A stretch of DNA of 29,296 bases from a virus: positions 1-29,296 of the IMG/VR virus record IMGVR_UViG_3300037502_002832, one strand, 5' to 3'. Positions 21,010 through 28,282 of this stretch are shown here, one piece after another. Position 1 is the stretch's first letter. Every line of letters starts with the position of its first letter. A model generated the notes under the pieces. The model had not been told where the DNA came from. It was given only the letters and a program-made list of their open reading frames with translations, and searched no databases. The translations under genes were made by a program, and so were the position numbers.

Positions 21010-21027
21010 ATAAAATCCTTCTTTTAT
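21010..21027 (-). repeat. Intercistronic ATAAAA-N6-TTTTAT hairpin
   Basis: A perfect copy overlapping the stop of the coiled-coil gene and ending 2 nt before AAGGAGG of the zinc-ribbon gene. Confidence 0.6.
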
Positions 21028-21245
21028 TCATACCAAGTCTCTAATTGCTTCATAAACTCTTCCATTTCTTCAATCGCTTCATTTAACCCCATCATTTTAC
21101 CTGTTATTGCAGCTTTCCTTATATCTGTTTTTACTTTATTTAATTTTTCTTCATACTCTTTTATCTTGTCTTGTAGCCGTTCGATGATTGTTTCAGCAAA
21201 TTCTTTATGATTTAGAATTAATTCTTTGTTATTTATTTCACTCAA
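21024..21245 (-). CDS. Small coiled-coil protein (73 aa)
   Basis: Almost entirely charged amphipathic helix: AETIIERLQDKIKEYEEKL and EAIEEMEEFMKQLETWYE. The start is TTG 21245, 6 nt after GAGGTG, overlapping the end of the SLOG gene as TTGAGTGA, the same overlap seen at 19442. Function unknown. Confidence 0.72.
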   Translation of the reverse strand: MSEINNKELILNHKEFAETIIERLQDKIKEYEEKLNKVKTDIRKAAITGKMMGLNEAIEEMEEFMKQLETWYE

Positions 21246-21624
21246 TTATATCACCTCGCTTTTTAATCAAATCATATCTCACTACTCTGACCTTCAATCC
21301 TTTCTTTTTAGCATATTCAATCATATGTTTTGTCCCACGACTCTTTCCATCCCAAAAAGCAACAAGTGCATCTGCATAGTTTCCCATTTCTGCGTTTCTT
21401 AATATTCCTGCCTGCTTTCCCTTGCTCCAATCGGCAGGAAATTGCTTTAACTTACAACCAAATTCACGGGCAAACCGCTCCCCTAACCTGTCTGCACCTC
21501 TTGCTGTTCCCGACACGATTTCAACTTCGGACAAATCGAAGCCTTTAAGGTAATGAAGCATTTTGCTTTTCAATAACTCATAGTCATTAAAATCCCTACT
21601 TCCAGCAACAATTACTCTGAACAT
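21238..21624 (-). CDS. SLOG-superfamily protein (DUF2493, YspA-like)
   Basis: A small Rossmann-like nucleotide-binding protein. Diagnostic blocks in order: VIVAGSRDFNDY at the start, VSGTARGADRLGERFA (about 37-52), FPADWSKGKQAG with RNAEM, and ALVAFWDGKSRGTKHMI (about 86-102). SLOG proteins bind nucleotides and several act in defence or signalling systems, but the role of this phage subfamily is unknown. GAGGGAG precedes ATG 21624, which lies inside the end of the nucleotidyltransferase gene. Confidence 0.85.
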   Translation of the reverse strand: MFRVIVAGSRDFNDYELLKSKMLHYLKGFDLSEVEIVSGTARGADRLGERFAREFGCKLKQFPADWSKGKQAGILRNAEMGNYADALVAFWDGKSRGTKHMIEYAKKKGLKVRVVRYDLIKKRGDIIE

Positions 21625-22361
21625 GTTAACTCCCTCTTTATATTTTCTTTTACATGTTCCTTAACTACATACTCAACCCATCGTTTCATTTCTTCATTAG
21701 GTTTATGTTCCTTATACCAATCTTTAAGTTTTTCTATCGTGTATTGCTTTGTCAATTGCATCATTTCATCCAACTCATTAGATGAATATTTACCCTTTCT
21801 GACACTCAACAAATTATCTCGTTGCGCTTCATATGTATATCGAATTGCTAACTGAAAATTGTAATTAAAATTTTTATAACGCTCCAAAAAATCCAAAATT
21901 CTTAAAGCAGACATAGCATGTTTATATACTTTTTCAGCTTGCTGTTTCATTGGGACAACGCAGTTTTCGTCTTTATATACAATATCTCGTTTAAATTCTT
22001 TATATTTCTTATTAAACATACCCATACAAGCATCATATAAATAAGGTAAATTCATTCGAGCAATTTCTTCTCTTTTGCTGCGTAACTTATCATACAGTTC
22101 ATCATATTTATGTACTTCCATTGAAAATAATACTTCAAGAAAATTAACATTAGATTTCCATAACATATCGGGTAATTTACGAATGTCATGATATTCAATG
22201 TCTTCCGTATCACTCGTGATTGATTTGGAATATTTTTCGCCTGAATACAAATCCTCAAATAACGGCAGGAAAAATGCCTTATAATCCCTATCTGATGATT
22301 CAATCTGTAAATTGTAATTATGGCTGCCGACTAATGCCCTAAAAGAGACTTTTCTATTCAT
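21612..22361 (-). CDS. Predicted nucleotidyltransferase (YcgL/RlaP-like)
   Basis: The N-terminal GSHNYNLQIESSDRDYKAFF (11-30) is the G-S and DxD signature of the DNA polymerase beta-type nucleotidyltransferase fold; YHDIRKL supplies a possible third acidic residue. The rest is helical, with a KQQAEKVYKHAMSALRIL segment typical of this group. Such proteins are common in Bacillus phages, and some are linked to RNA repair or nucleotide addition, but the substrate is unknown. AAGGAGGTGG precedes ATG 22361. Overlaps the SLOG gene by 13 nt. Confidence 0.82.
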   Translation of the reverse strand: MNRKVSFRALVGSHNYNLQIESSDRDYKAFFLPLFEDLYSGEKYSKSITSDTEDIEYHDIRKLPDMLWKSNVNFLEVLFSMEVHKYDELYDKLRSKREEIARMNLPYLYDACMGMFNKKYKEFKRDIVYKDENCVVPMKQQAEKVYKHAMSALRILDFLERYKNFNYNFQLAIRYTYEAQRDNLLSVRKGKYSSNELDEMMQLTKQYTIEKLKDWYKEHKPNEEMKRWVEYVVKEHVKENIKRELTCSE

Positions 22362-22373
22362 AATTCCACCTCC

Positions 22374-22496
22374 TTAATCTTTCAACAATCCAAATTTCTC
22401 AAAAATCCTTAATTCCACATTCTTATACGCTTCAATCAAACCTTCTGAAAATGCTTTTTGCTCACCGATTTTATCTTTTAAATTATTCTCAAGCAT
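22374..22496 (-). CDS. 40-residue helical microprotein
   Basis: Reads MLENNLKDKIGEQKAFSEGL, then IEAYKNVELRIFEKFGLLKD. It starts 3 nt after the stop of the upstream gene with no clear ribosome site, so it would depend on coupling. Its codon pattern looks coding and the gap fits. Confidence 0.5.
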   Translation of the reverse strand: MLENNLKDKIGEQKAFSEGLIEAYKNVELRIFEKFGLLKD

Positions 22497-22499
22497 TTA

Positions 22500-22724
22500 T
22501 TAATTTATTTTTATTTTCTCTACATCTACAACTGTCCAAAAATTAGGCTTATATCCAAATTCGTCTAACCATTGATGTAAAACATTATCGAATCTTTCTT
22601 TCAGTAATCGTGCATGTTCTTGCTTAACATCCCTTAAATAATCTTCCGCATATTCTCCAACTTGTTCGTAAGCATCTTCGCCTAATTGTTCGATAATCCA
22701 ATCGATTCTCACACCTAAATTAAT
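22500..22724 (-). CDS. Small helical protein with uncertain (ATT or GTG) start
   Basis: Helical protein containing RIDWIIEQLGEDAYEQVGEY and FDNVLHQWLDEFGY. GTG 22712 has no properly spaced ribosome site. ATT 22724 lies 7 nt after AAGGGG, which sits in the last codons of the upstream gene exactly as at other overlaps here. ATT would be a rare start codon, giving INLGVRIDW. From GTG the protein has 70 residues, from ATT 74. Confidence 0.65.
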   Translation of the reverse strand: MNLGVRIDWIIEQLGEDAYEQVGEYAEDYLRDVKQEHARLLKERFDNVLHQWLDEFGYKPNFWTVVDVEKIKIN

Positions 22725-22728
22725 TTCT

Positions 22729-22866
22729 TTAGCCCCTTCCTACATAAATAACGTTATAATCTTCACCATATTCAAAAATAGCTTCCTCAATTGCTTCTTC
22801 CCTAGTATCACAAAGACCTTCAAAATTTTCACCGTTATAGCTATAACACCATTTACCTTTTATCAT
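22729..22866 (-). CDS. Small acidic protein (45 aa)
   Basis: Reads MIKGKWCYSYNGENFEGLCD, then TREEAIEEAIFEYGEDYNV and an IYVGRG end. The strand-helix-strand pattern with TREEAIEEA is typical of small phage early proteins. GGGGATG precedes ATG 22866. Function unknown. Confidence 0.68.
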   Translation of the reverse strand: MIKGKWCYSYNGENFEGLCDTREEAIEEAIFEYGEDYNVIYVGRG

Positions 22867-22920
22867 TTTGTCATCCCCTTAATTTAATAAAATGTGTATT
22901 TCGTGGAAATTTGTTATGTA

Positions 22921-23958
22921 TTATTTATACAAATTATAAGTAGCCTCATTAACCTTAATTCTTCTTCCATTTTCAAAATACATATAAGCAAAATTAAACT
23001 GCCCTTTTCTGCTGCCCTTTTTAAAATATTCAGGTTCTCCTAATTGCAACCCATTTTCATTAATATGTTTTTCCATCATCTCGATTGCTTTCTTACTATA
23101 TTTTACTTCTGGTACAGTTTGACCTCCTTTATCTGTTAAATTAATACTAATATGTTCATCTTGATACCCTGCATTGCCTTGAGGATCAATATAAATCCCT
23201 AAATCTCTTGCTATATTCTCTGCAAAAAGGTTATGTGGTCTGTTACTTGTAGAGAATACATTAAACCTTTTCGCTACTGCTTCAGGCGACATATCTCCTT
23301 CACGTAATACAGTTGTTTTAGCTAGTTGACTTTTAATTTGTTTTACTTCACTATGTACTTCTTCAAGTCTTTTACTATTGAGATATTCGTTTAATTCGGA
23401 TTTACAGATACTCAACTGTGCTGTTGCAAATAAATCTTTCGGGTCAATCTTTAAAATATCCTCATACATCTTAATTTTCATTCGTAACGATTTCTCTTTC
23501 TCATCTTCAATTTTAGAAATTTCGTGTTTTACAATATCAAATGAACCAGTACGCTGCAATTGAGGATTCACTTCTCTACGCATAAACTTTTTGAATTTGT
23601 TGGCGTGACCTGAATTGGATGAATACATAACACCGTAAATTCCTTCTTCAAATACAATGTCTAATGTATTAGATTTTTTATATTTATCATAAATTGTTGA
23701 TGTTACTCCAGTGGTAACGTCTTCGATGATGATGTTACCGTAATCTTCTTTGAATTTTCGTAACTCTTCCCCTTGTAAAGTTTTATATTCGATGCCATAC
23801 TCAAATTCTTCACGTTCTTTAGTATCAAACCATGATTTTCTTGTGTTAGCATATCCTTCAAACTCCATTAATTCTGTTGAGATAGTCGCCACTCTGCCTT
23901 CGTATACAAAAAGAAGTAATTGTTTATCACCATCTGTAAATTTAATAATATCACTCAT
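22921..23958 (-). CDS. BRO-N type phage antirepressor
   Basis: A 345-residue protein. The N-terminal part contains HANKFKKFMRREVNPQLQRTGSFD, the usual end of the Bro-N DNA-binding domain of phage antirepressors. It is followed by a coiled-coil stretch (about 155-225, KIEDEKEKSLRMKIKMYEDI) and a C-terminal domain (PEAVAKRFNVFSTSNRPHN, then KKAIEMMEKHI) of the KilA-C or ANT type. Antirepressors bind the lysogeny repressor or its operators to promote lytic growth. AAAGGAG lies about 10 nt before ATG 23958; a GTG three codons upstream is less well placed. Confidence 0.82.
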   Translation of the reverse strand: MSDIIKFTDGDKQLLLFVYEGRVATISTELMEFEGYANTRKSWFDTKEREEFEYGIEYKTLQGEELRKFKEDYGNIIIEDVTTGVTSTIYDKYKKSNTLDIVFEEGIYGVMYSSNSGHANKFKKFMRREVNPQLQRTGSFDIVKHEISKIEDEKEKSLRMKIKMYEDILKIDPKDLFATAQLSICKSELNEYLNSKRLEEVHSEVKQIKSQLAKTTVLREGDMSPEAVAKRFNVFSTSNRPHNLFAENIARDLGIYIDPQGNAGYQDEHISINLTDKGGQTVPEVKYSKKAIEMMEKHINENGLQLGEPEYFKKGSRKGQFNFAYMYFENGRRIKVNEATYNLYK

Positions 23959-24034
23959 CAATAACACTCTCCTTTATATATATTTTTTTATAATTTTGTT
24001 TAAAAGATGAATTTTATTTAATTATGTATATGAT

Positions 24035-24835
24035 TTATTCATTTAAATCATTATGTAACTCAATTTGCTCCAATCGTTTATTTGCAATCTCTATGTATTC
24101 TCTTTCAGTTTCAAACCCAATCCATTTGCGATTACACAATGTAGCCGCAACCGCTGTTGTTCCGCTACCCATGCAGTTATCTAAAACTATATCGCCCTCA
24201 AAAGTATAAGTTTTAATTAGATACTCAAATAATTCAACAGGTTTTTGAGTAGGGTGTAAAGCTTTTTTACCAGTTAGGTTTGGATATTCAAGTACATTAT
24301 GTGGAAATCCAGTAAATGATTCGTATTCCCTTCCAACTTGATTTGGTCTTGCGCCCATTGTACGCCCATGCGTAACTTCTGTTATAGTTTTCTTTCCAGA
24401 TGGTTTAATTCCCTGTGGATTATATATCATCCTTTTTTCTCCTAATAGGCTAATATGCCCCATAGGTGCTTTAGAAAAAACGCAAACCTCCTCAACTTTT
24501 GTCATAGGTTTATTTTTAGCGTGCTGAAATCCGTTTGGCTTACTTTTAACCCAATACCAACAATACTTAAACATATCAAAATTTGAGCTAATTAATTTTG
24601 TTGTAAATGGTTGGGAAGCCGTTAAAACAATAGCACCGTTAAATTTTATAATTCTTTTATATTGTTCCCATAATTTATCTAAAGGTATTATTGTATCCCA
24701 CTTACAAGCTGTCGTGCCGTAAGGTAAATCACATAATATCATATCTATACTTTCATCAGGAATCAGCTTCATCCCCTCTAAACAATCCATCTGATAAATT
24801 CGATTCAATTCTAAACTACCTAATAATTTTTTCAT
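24035..24835 (-). CDS. DNA methyltransferase, N4/N6, beta class (second)
   Basis: Motif IV is CDLPYGTTA (about 34-42), a DxPY variant. SAM motif I is DNCMGSGTTAVA (about 224-235), followed by RKWIGFETEREYIEIA. The conserved LHPTQKP block precedes motif I (about 197-203). This order is beta class, as in the enzyme at 20064, but the two differ widely between motifs, so they probably recognise different sites. 266 residues. GGAGTG lies 5 nt before ATG 24835. Confidence 0.92.
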   Translation of the reverse strand: MKKLLGSLELNRIYQMDCLEGMKLIPDESIDMILCDLPYGTTACKWDTIIPLDKLWEQYKRIIKFNGAIVLTASQPFTTKLISSNFDMFKYCWYWVKSKPNGFQHAKNKPMTKVEEVCVFSKAPMGHISLLGEKRMIYNPQGIKPSGKKTITEVTHGRTMGARPNQVGREYESFTGFPHNVLEYPNLTGKKALHPTQKPVELFEYLIKTYTFEGDIVLDNCMGSGTTAVAATLCNRKWIGFETEREYIEIANKRLEQIELHNDLNE

Positions 24836-24871
24836 TAAATCACTCCTATTCTATAAATTTATAAATTCTAC

Positions 24872-24889
24872 ATAAAACATGACTTTTAT
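24872..24889 (-). repeat. Intercistronic ATAAAA-N6-TTTTAT hairpin
   Basis: A perfect copy 37 nt upstream of the methyltransferase start. Confidence 0.6.
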
Positions 24890-24894
24890 ATAAT

Positions 24895-24951
24895 TCATCT
24901 TATTAAAACAAACATATAAGGATCGTCATTTTCATATTTAGTTTTTAGCAT
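24895..24951 (-). CDS. Possible 18-residue ORF
   Basis: ATG 24951 opens MLKTKYENDDPYMFVLIR to TGA, without a clear ribosome site. It may be the remnant of a small gene. The direct repeat TTAACTATA-TTAACTATA lies beside it (24953-24970). Confidence 0.25.
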   Translation of the reverse strand: MLKTKYENDDPYMFVLIR

Positions 24952-24987
24952 ATTAACTATATTAACTATAATGCCCACATTTTAACT

Positions 24988-25167
24988 TCAATACCATTCC
25001 GGCTTATTCCTACTAGTTTCTGATTTACGTTTCTCTTTTTCATTTAAACACTTTTCACAAAAGAAATAATCAATCCTTGTCCATTCAGTCATACCTGTTG
25101 TTACATGGTATTCTTGTTTTTTCTTACAATCATAATGAATATACTTATGTTCACAAGTCATGCACAT
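24988..25167 (-). CDS. Zinc-ribbon microprotein (59 aa)
   Basis: MCMTCEHKYIHYDC and FFCEKCLNEKE provide the four-cysteine site of a zinc ribbon. The tail is strongly charged (KEKRKSETSRNKPEW). AAGGAGG precedes ATG 25167. Confidence 0.72.
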   Translation of the reverse strand: MCMTCEHKYIHYDCKKKQEYHVTTGMTEWTRIDYFFCEKCLNEKEKRKSETSRNKPEWY

Positions 25168-25190
25168 TTTTCCTCCTTATTAAATTAATA

Positions 25191-25298
25191 TCAACCTATT
25201 AGATACTTTTTACCACACCTTCTACAGACAAAACCATCTTTTCCATCTTTCAAATAAACATCGTGCCATAATAGGAAGCATATAAGTTTTTTAAACAT
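25191..25298 (-). CDS. DUF1660-like prophage microprotein (35 aa)
   Basis: MFKKLICFLLWHDVYLKDGK followed by FVCRRCGKKY recalls the small prophage family with a hydrophobic KKLxCxxxWH start and a single CxxC (DUF1660). GGGATG lies 5 nt before ATG 25298. Function unknown. Confidence 0.65.
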   Translation of the reverse strand: MFKKLICFLLWHDVYLKDGKDGFVCRRCGKKYLIG

Positions 25299-25332
25299 TC
25301 TTTCATCCCTTTCTTTTAATACAAATATACTA

Positions 25333-25647
25333 TTACTTTAACAATGCTTTATATGCTAACAAAAAATATCTACCACAATCATTGACTAATATTTCATCTG
25401 GTACGTTATTAAGTTTACACAGTCTTAAATGTTCAAAAAATTGATCTCTTTTTAATCCTAAACTAGCAATAATGGCTTTTAGAGCTGTCTGTTGTGAACT
25501 ATCTGTATTAAAATAGGCGACAGCTTTTGAGTTATTTTTAATCTTATTAAGCAAATATTCAATATCACTATGTTTAAATCCAAATGTTTCAGCAATTGCT
25601 GCTATTCGTGGGTAGTCTCTATATAAAGGATTTTCTGTAATATTCAT
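25333..25647 (-). CDS. Helical hypothetical protein (104 aa)
   Basis: Contains RIAAIAETFGFKHSDIEYLL and SSQQTALKAIIASLGLKRDQF, two helix-turn-helix-like segments that might bind DNA. AGAGGTG lies 5 nt before ATG 25647; a TTG five codons upstream is unlikely. The family is not recognised. Confidence 0.72.
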   Translation of the reverse strand: MNITENPLYRDYPRIAAIAETFGFKHSDIEYLLNKIKNNSKAVAYFNTDSSQQTALKAIIASLGLKRDQFFEHLRLCKLNNVPDEILVNDCGRYFLLAYKALLK

Positions 25648-25695
25648 ATAATCACCTCTCAATAATTTTCATATAACTCTGTTTGTATATAGAAT

Positions 25696-25845
25696 TTACT
25701 TAATAAACGTCCCAACAGCCACACCAAAACTAAATATTGCCAACATCATTAATACTAGAAATTGTACAACTGTTTTCGGATTATCATACCATCTTAAAGC
25801 AATAGCCATGAAAACGATGCTGATAAAAGTGAAGAAATAAAACAT
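25696..25845 (-). CDS. Small two-pass membrane protein (49 aa)
   Basis: Two hydrophobic helices, FYFFTFISIVFMAIALRW and FLVLMMLAIFSFGVAVGTF, are separated by a short polar loop (YDNPKTVVQ). The size and layout resemble small holin-like or accessory membrane proteins of phages, but that role is not supported by context. GAGGTG lies 5 nt before ATG 25845. Confidence 0.68.
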   Translation of the reverse strand: MFYFFTFISIVFMAIALRWYDNPKTVVQFLVLMMLAIFSFGVAVGTFIK

Positions 25846-25886
25846 AAACTCACCTCACTTTTATAATTAATTTATAGATTATAAAA

Positions 25887-26057
25887 TCACCAAATTTGAA
25901 TATCGAATTTACCGTTGTTAATCATTTCTTTTAATCTCAACAATTCTTCTACACTACTGTTATACGGAGCATTGCTTATGTATACCAACTTATCGATATT
26001 AATAAGTTCCTCAATTCTTTCTTCAATAGCCAATAAAAGTTTATTTTTATCTACCAT
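25887..26057 (-). CDS. Small helical protein (56 aa)
   Basis: Reads MVDKNKLLLAIEERIEELIN, then YISNAPYNSSVEELLRLKEM. GGGGGTG lies 6 nt before ATG 26057. It is the first gene after promoter 26092-26120. Confidence 0.68.
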   Translation of the reverse strand: MVDKNKLLLAIEERIEELINIDKLVYISNAPYNSSVEELLRLKEMINNGKFDIQIW

Positions 26058-26091
26058 TTTAATCACCCCCACTTTTATATTGTTTACTATT

Positions 26092-26120
26092 ATTATAATT
26101 ATATTTATTTAATTTGACAA
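26092..26120 (-). promoter_or_regulatory. Leftward promoter after the GIY-YIG-like gene
   Basis: Minus-strand TTGTCA (26120-26115), a 17-nt spacer and TATAAT (26097-26092), of the same AT-rich type as 10894-10922 and 14074-14102. Confidence 0.62.
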
Positions 26121-26141
26121 GCTAAACTTGGAAATTTTTTG

Positions 26142-26984
26142 TTATTTTGTTATCGCCTCAATTGCATTCTTAACTTCTTCAATATTAAAGCATTCTTTTT
26201 TAAGTTCGCATATATCATAAAGTTTTTTAGCCGTATTACTTTGTATTCCTTTTTTATATGTAACAAATTGATCATTTTCTACTTTTATATATGTAGCTAC
26301 TATACCAACATTCTCTTTCACGCAAGCCTCAAGTATCTTTAAATATTTATTTTCATCATGGAAGAATTGTGGTAAACCAAAGCGTGTATGTGGCACATCA
26401 ATCTTTAATGATACATATTTAATAACATCGTATATATTAAAATTAAAATCTTCTTCAAAAGGTTCATAGTAATAAAAATGAAAATCATGAGAATCATCAA
26501 TAACTACACTTGTTTCACCAATATTTATACATTCGCTTGTTGTAAGATCTGCAATTATTGGTGATTCTTTTAAATCAAACCATTCTCCATATTTTTTATA
26601 TTCAATAAGGTCTTCATGCATTTCTTTTTCTAGTTTTTTAAGCAGGCTCTGATGACTATAAAGTAAAAGTGTTAATTTTAAATTAGGATCTATGCCTATA
26701 TAATTTCTAAATGTCTGTCTTATAGTTTTCATTCTCTGTACTTAATCCGTTGTATGACCAATTTTAGTTAAACCTGTATCTTCATTATATAGAAAATAAA
26801 CATATCCGAAATTCTTATTTTTATAAGCCTGTGTAGTAAAATAAATTTCTGATAATAGTTTATTAGGAATTTTACTGAATAAATTTTGAAATTCGTTTAT
26901 CATTTCATTTAACCAATACTCATATCCTGCTTTAATTTGTTCCTCTGTATATCCATATTTTTTTAAAACATTTTTATCAATCAT
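26142..26984 (-). pseudogene. GIY-YIG (T5orf172-like) protein with an in-frame TAA
   Basis: ATG 26984 follows GGAGAGG and reads to FGYVYFLYNEDTGLTKIGHT before TAA (26744-26742). The same frame continues VQRMKTIRQTFRN, then LEKEMHEDL and YGEWFDL. Together these match the Y-F, GLxKIGxT and GEWF pattern of the T5orf172/MUG113 branch of the GIY-YIG nuclease fold. The stop falls inside the core motif, so full-length product needs readthrough. A second ATG (26732) lies just after the stop but has only a weak CAGAG before it. The 3' half of about 120 residues is a domain I do not recognise. Confidence 0.62.
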
Positions 26985-27030
26985 CTTACCCTCTCCTTTT
27001 ATATTAATTTATATAAATGCATTAATTTAT

Positions 27031-27222
27031 TTAAATTTTCCTTACAATAATCTCATATCCATCAACTTTTACCTCTTGCGCCCAAATTGACCCTGTATAC
27101 CAAATTCCTTCACCATTTAATTCCTTTTTAAACTTTTCTTCCGCCTCTTCTTCCGTCTCAGCAACTACAACTCCTGTTGGCTCATAATCACCTGCATAAG
27201 CAGAACAAAGAAATAATTTCAT
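27031..27222 (-). CDS. Small hypothetical protein (63 aa)
   Basis: Reads MKLFLCSAYAGDYEPTGVVV, then AETEEEAEEKFKKEL and a C-terminal YEIIVRKI strand. The ETEEEAxxKF pattern is shared by many small phage proteins of unknown role. GGAGGT lies 7 nt before ATG 27222. Confidence 0.7.
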   Translation of the reverse strand: MKLFLCSAYAGDYEPTGVVVAETEEEAEEKFKKELNGEGIWYTGSIWAQEVKVDGYEIIVRKI

Positions 27223-27257
27223 AACAATTACCTCCATTTCTCATTAAAATCGTTCTT

Positions 27258-27506
27258 TTAAATCGCCACTATCTCAAACTCCGCGGCAACTGTTTGCTTT
27301 ACTGGCTTCATGTCGCCAATAGTGGTATACTTCAAAAGTGATTCAATTGTTTCTTCAAATTCACTTTCTATTTCACCTTTCCGTACATTTAATAAAGCAT
27401 AACCACGATCTTTATCATAAATAATCTGATACAAATCACCTGTGTTATCAACAAAATATCTCCCTGCTTCATATTCAATACTACCTTTTTTGATTTTATA
27501 TTCCAT
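27258..27506 (-). CDS. Small beta-rich hypothetical protein (82 aa)
   Basis: It reads EYEAGRYFVDNTGDLYQIIY, then GYALLNVRKGEIESEFEETI. Likely a small beta-barrel. AAGGAGG precedes ATG 27506. Function unknown. Confidence 0.7.
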   Translation of the reverse strand: MEYKIKKGSIEYEAGRYFVDNTGDLYQIIYDKDRGYALLNVRKGEIESEFEETIESLLKYTTIGDMKPVKQTVAAEFEIVAI

Positions 27507-27540
27507 TTGTATTCCTCCTTACGATTCTTGATTTCCTCAA

Positions 27541-27717
27541 TTAATCTTCCCAATTAAATTCTTCTTCAATAATTCCCTTATGTACCATATATTCGAACAC
27601 AATATCCGCAATTGCATCAATTTCGTCATCAGTTGGTACGTATCCTCTATTTATCAATTCTGTCAAGAAAAACTCTTTAATTTCATCAGTGTCAACGATA
27701 ATTTCGAATTCTCTCAT
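27541..27717 (-). CDS. Small acidic protein (58 aa)
   Basis: Reads MREFEIIVDTDEIKEFFLTE, then LINRGYVPTDDEIDAIADIV and on to an acidic end FNWED. GAGGAGG precedes ATG 27717. It is helical and strongly negative. Small acidic phage proteins can mimic DNA, but nothing here proves that. Confidence 0.68.
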   Translation of the reverse strand: MREFEIIVDTDEIKEFFLTELINRGYVPTDDEIDAIADIVFEYMVHKGIIEEEFNWED

Positions 27718-27744
27718 TATAAAAATCCTCCTCGCTCAATTATT

Positions 27745-27894
27745 TTATAAATATCTTTTATTCACTTTAGCTTCATAGAGCACAATACCATCTAACACCG
27801 TTATTCTTACTTTCTCAAACTCTCGCTTTAACTCCTTAACAATTCTTAATCGCTCATTGAAGCTGTTATATAATACAGAGCCGTACACAAACAT
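27745..27894 (-). CDS. Small hypothetical protein (49 aa)
   Basis: Reads MFVYGSVLYNSFNERLRIVK, then ELKREFEKVRITVLDGIVLY. The GSVLYN start faintly recalls a nucleotidyltransferase GS motif but the protein is too short for that fold. AAAGGAG lies 9 nt before ATG 27894. Confidence 0.6.
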   Translation of the reverse strand: MFVYGSVLYNSFNERLRIVKELKREFEKVRITVLDGIVLYEAKVNKRYL

Positions 27895-27917
27895 ATTATC
27901 CATCTCCTTTACTGTAG

Positions 27918-27992
27918 TTATAATTTGTTAATAATTTCATTAACAGCTTTATTATATTTTTCTCTATTAATTGGTATGGTTTTTGCCGTCAT
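27918..27992 (-). CDS. 24-residue microprotein
   Basis: Reads MTAKTIPINREKYNKAVNEI and INKL to TAA, preceded by GGAGATG 8 nt upstream. A basic amphipathic helix. Short but with a good ribosome site. Confidence 0.42.
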   Translation of the reverse strand: MTAKTIPINREKYNKAVNEIINKL

Positions 27993-28015
27993 CTATAACA
28001 CATCTCCATTTTAAT

Positions 28016-28054
28016 TCAGTTTTCACGAAGCAAAATTACCAATCCTTTCGTCAC
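28016..28054 (-). CDS. Possible 12-residue ORF
   Basis: GTG 28054 lies 6 nt after AAAGGAG and reads MTKGLVILLREN to TGA. It could be a leader peptide or a chance ORF. Confidence 0.25.
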   Translation of the reverse strand: MTKGLVILLREN

Positions 28055-28077
28055 TTTATATCTCCTTTATTATATTT

Positions 28078-28215
28078 TTAGTAAAAGAAAACGTATTGAA
28101 TTATCGCTAGAAAATATATGAATCCAATAAAACCTATACCAACAAGAAACCCATATAAAATAGCTTTTTTATCACCTTTAAAATCGCTAAACATCTCAAT
28201 AATAATTTCTTTCAT
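28078..28215 (-). CDS. Small single-pass membrane protein (45 aa)
   Basis: A polar N-terminus (MKEIIIEMFSDFKGDKK) is followed by a hydrophobic helix AILYGFLVGIGFIGFIYFLA and a short aromatic tail. AAAGGAGTG precedes ATG 28215. Function unknown. Confidence 0.68.
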   Translation of the reverse strand: MKEIIIEMFSDFKGDKKAILYGFLVGIGFIGFIYFLAIIQYVFFY

Positions 28216-28282
28216 TATTAACACTCCTTTTATAAATTTTAAATATTTTTATACTTATATAAAAATGCCGCTTTTTCTCTTT

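Noticed and set aside
24952-24970. The TTAACTATA direct repeat as a decayed CRISPR repeat
   Set aside because: It shares only the short TATAGTTAAT core with the array repeat, too little in such AT-rich DNA.
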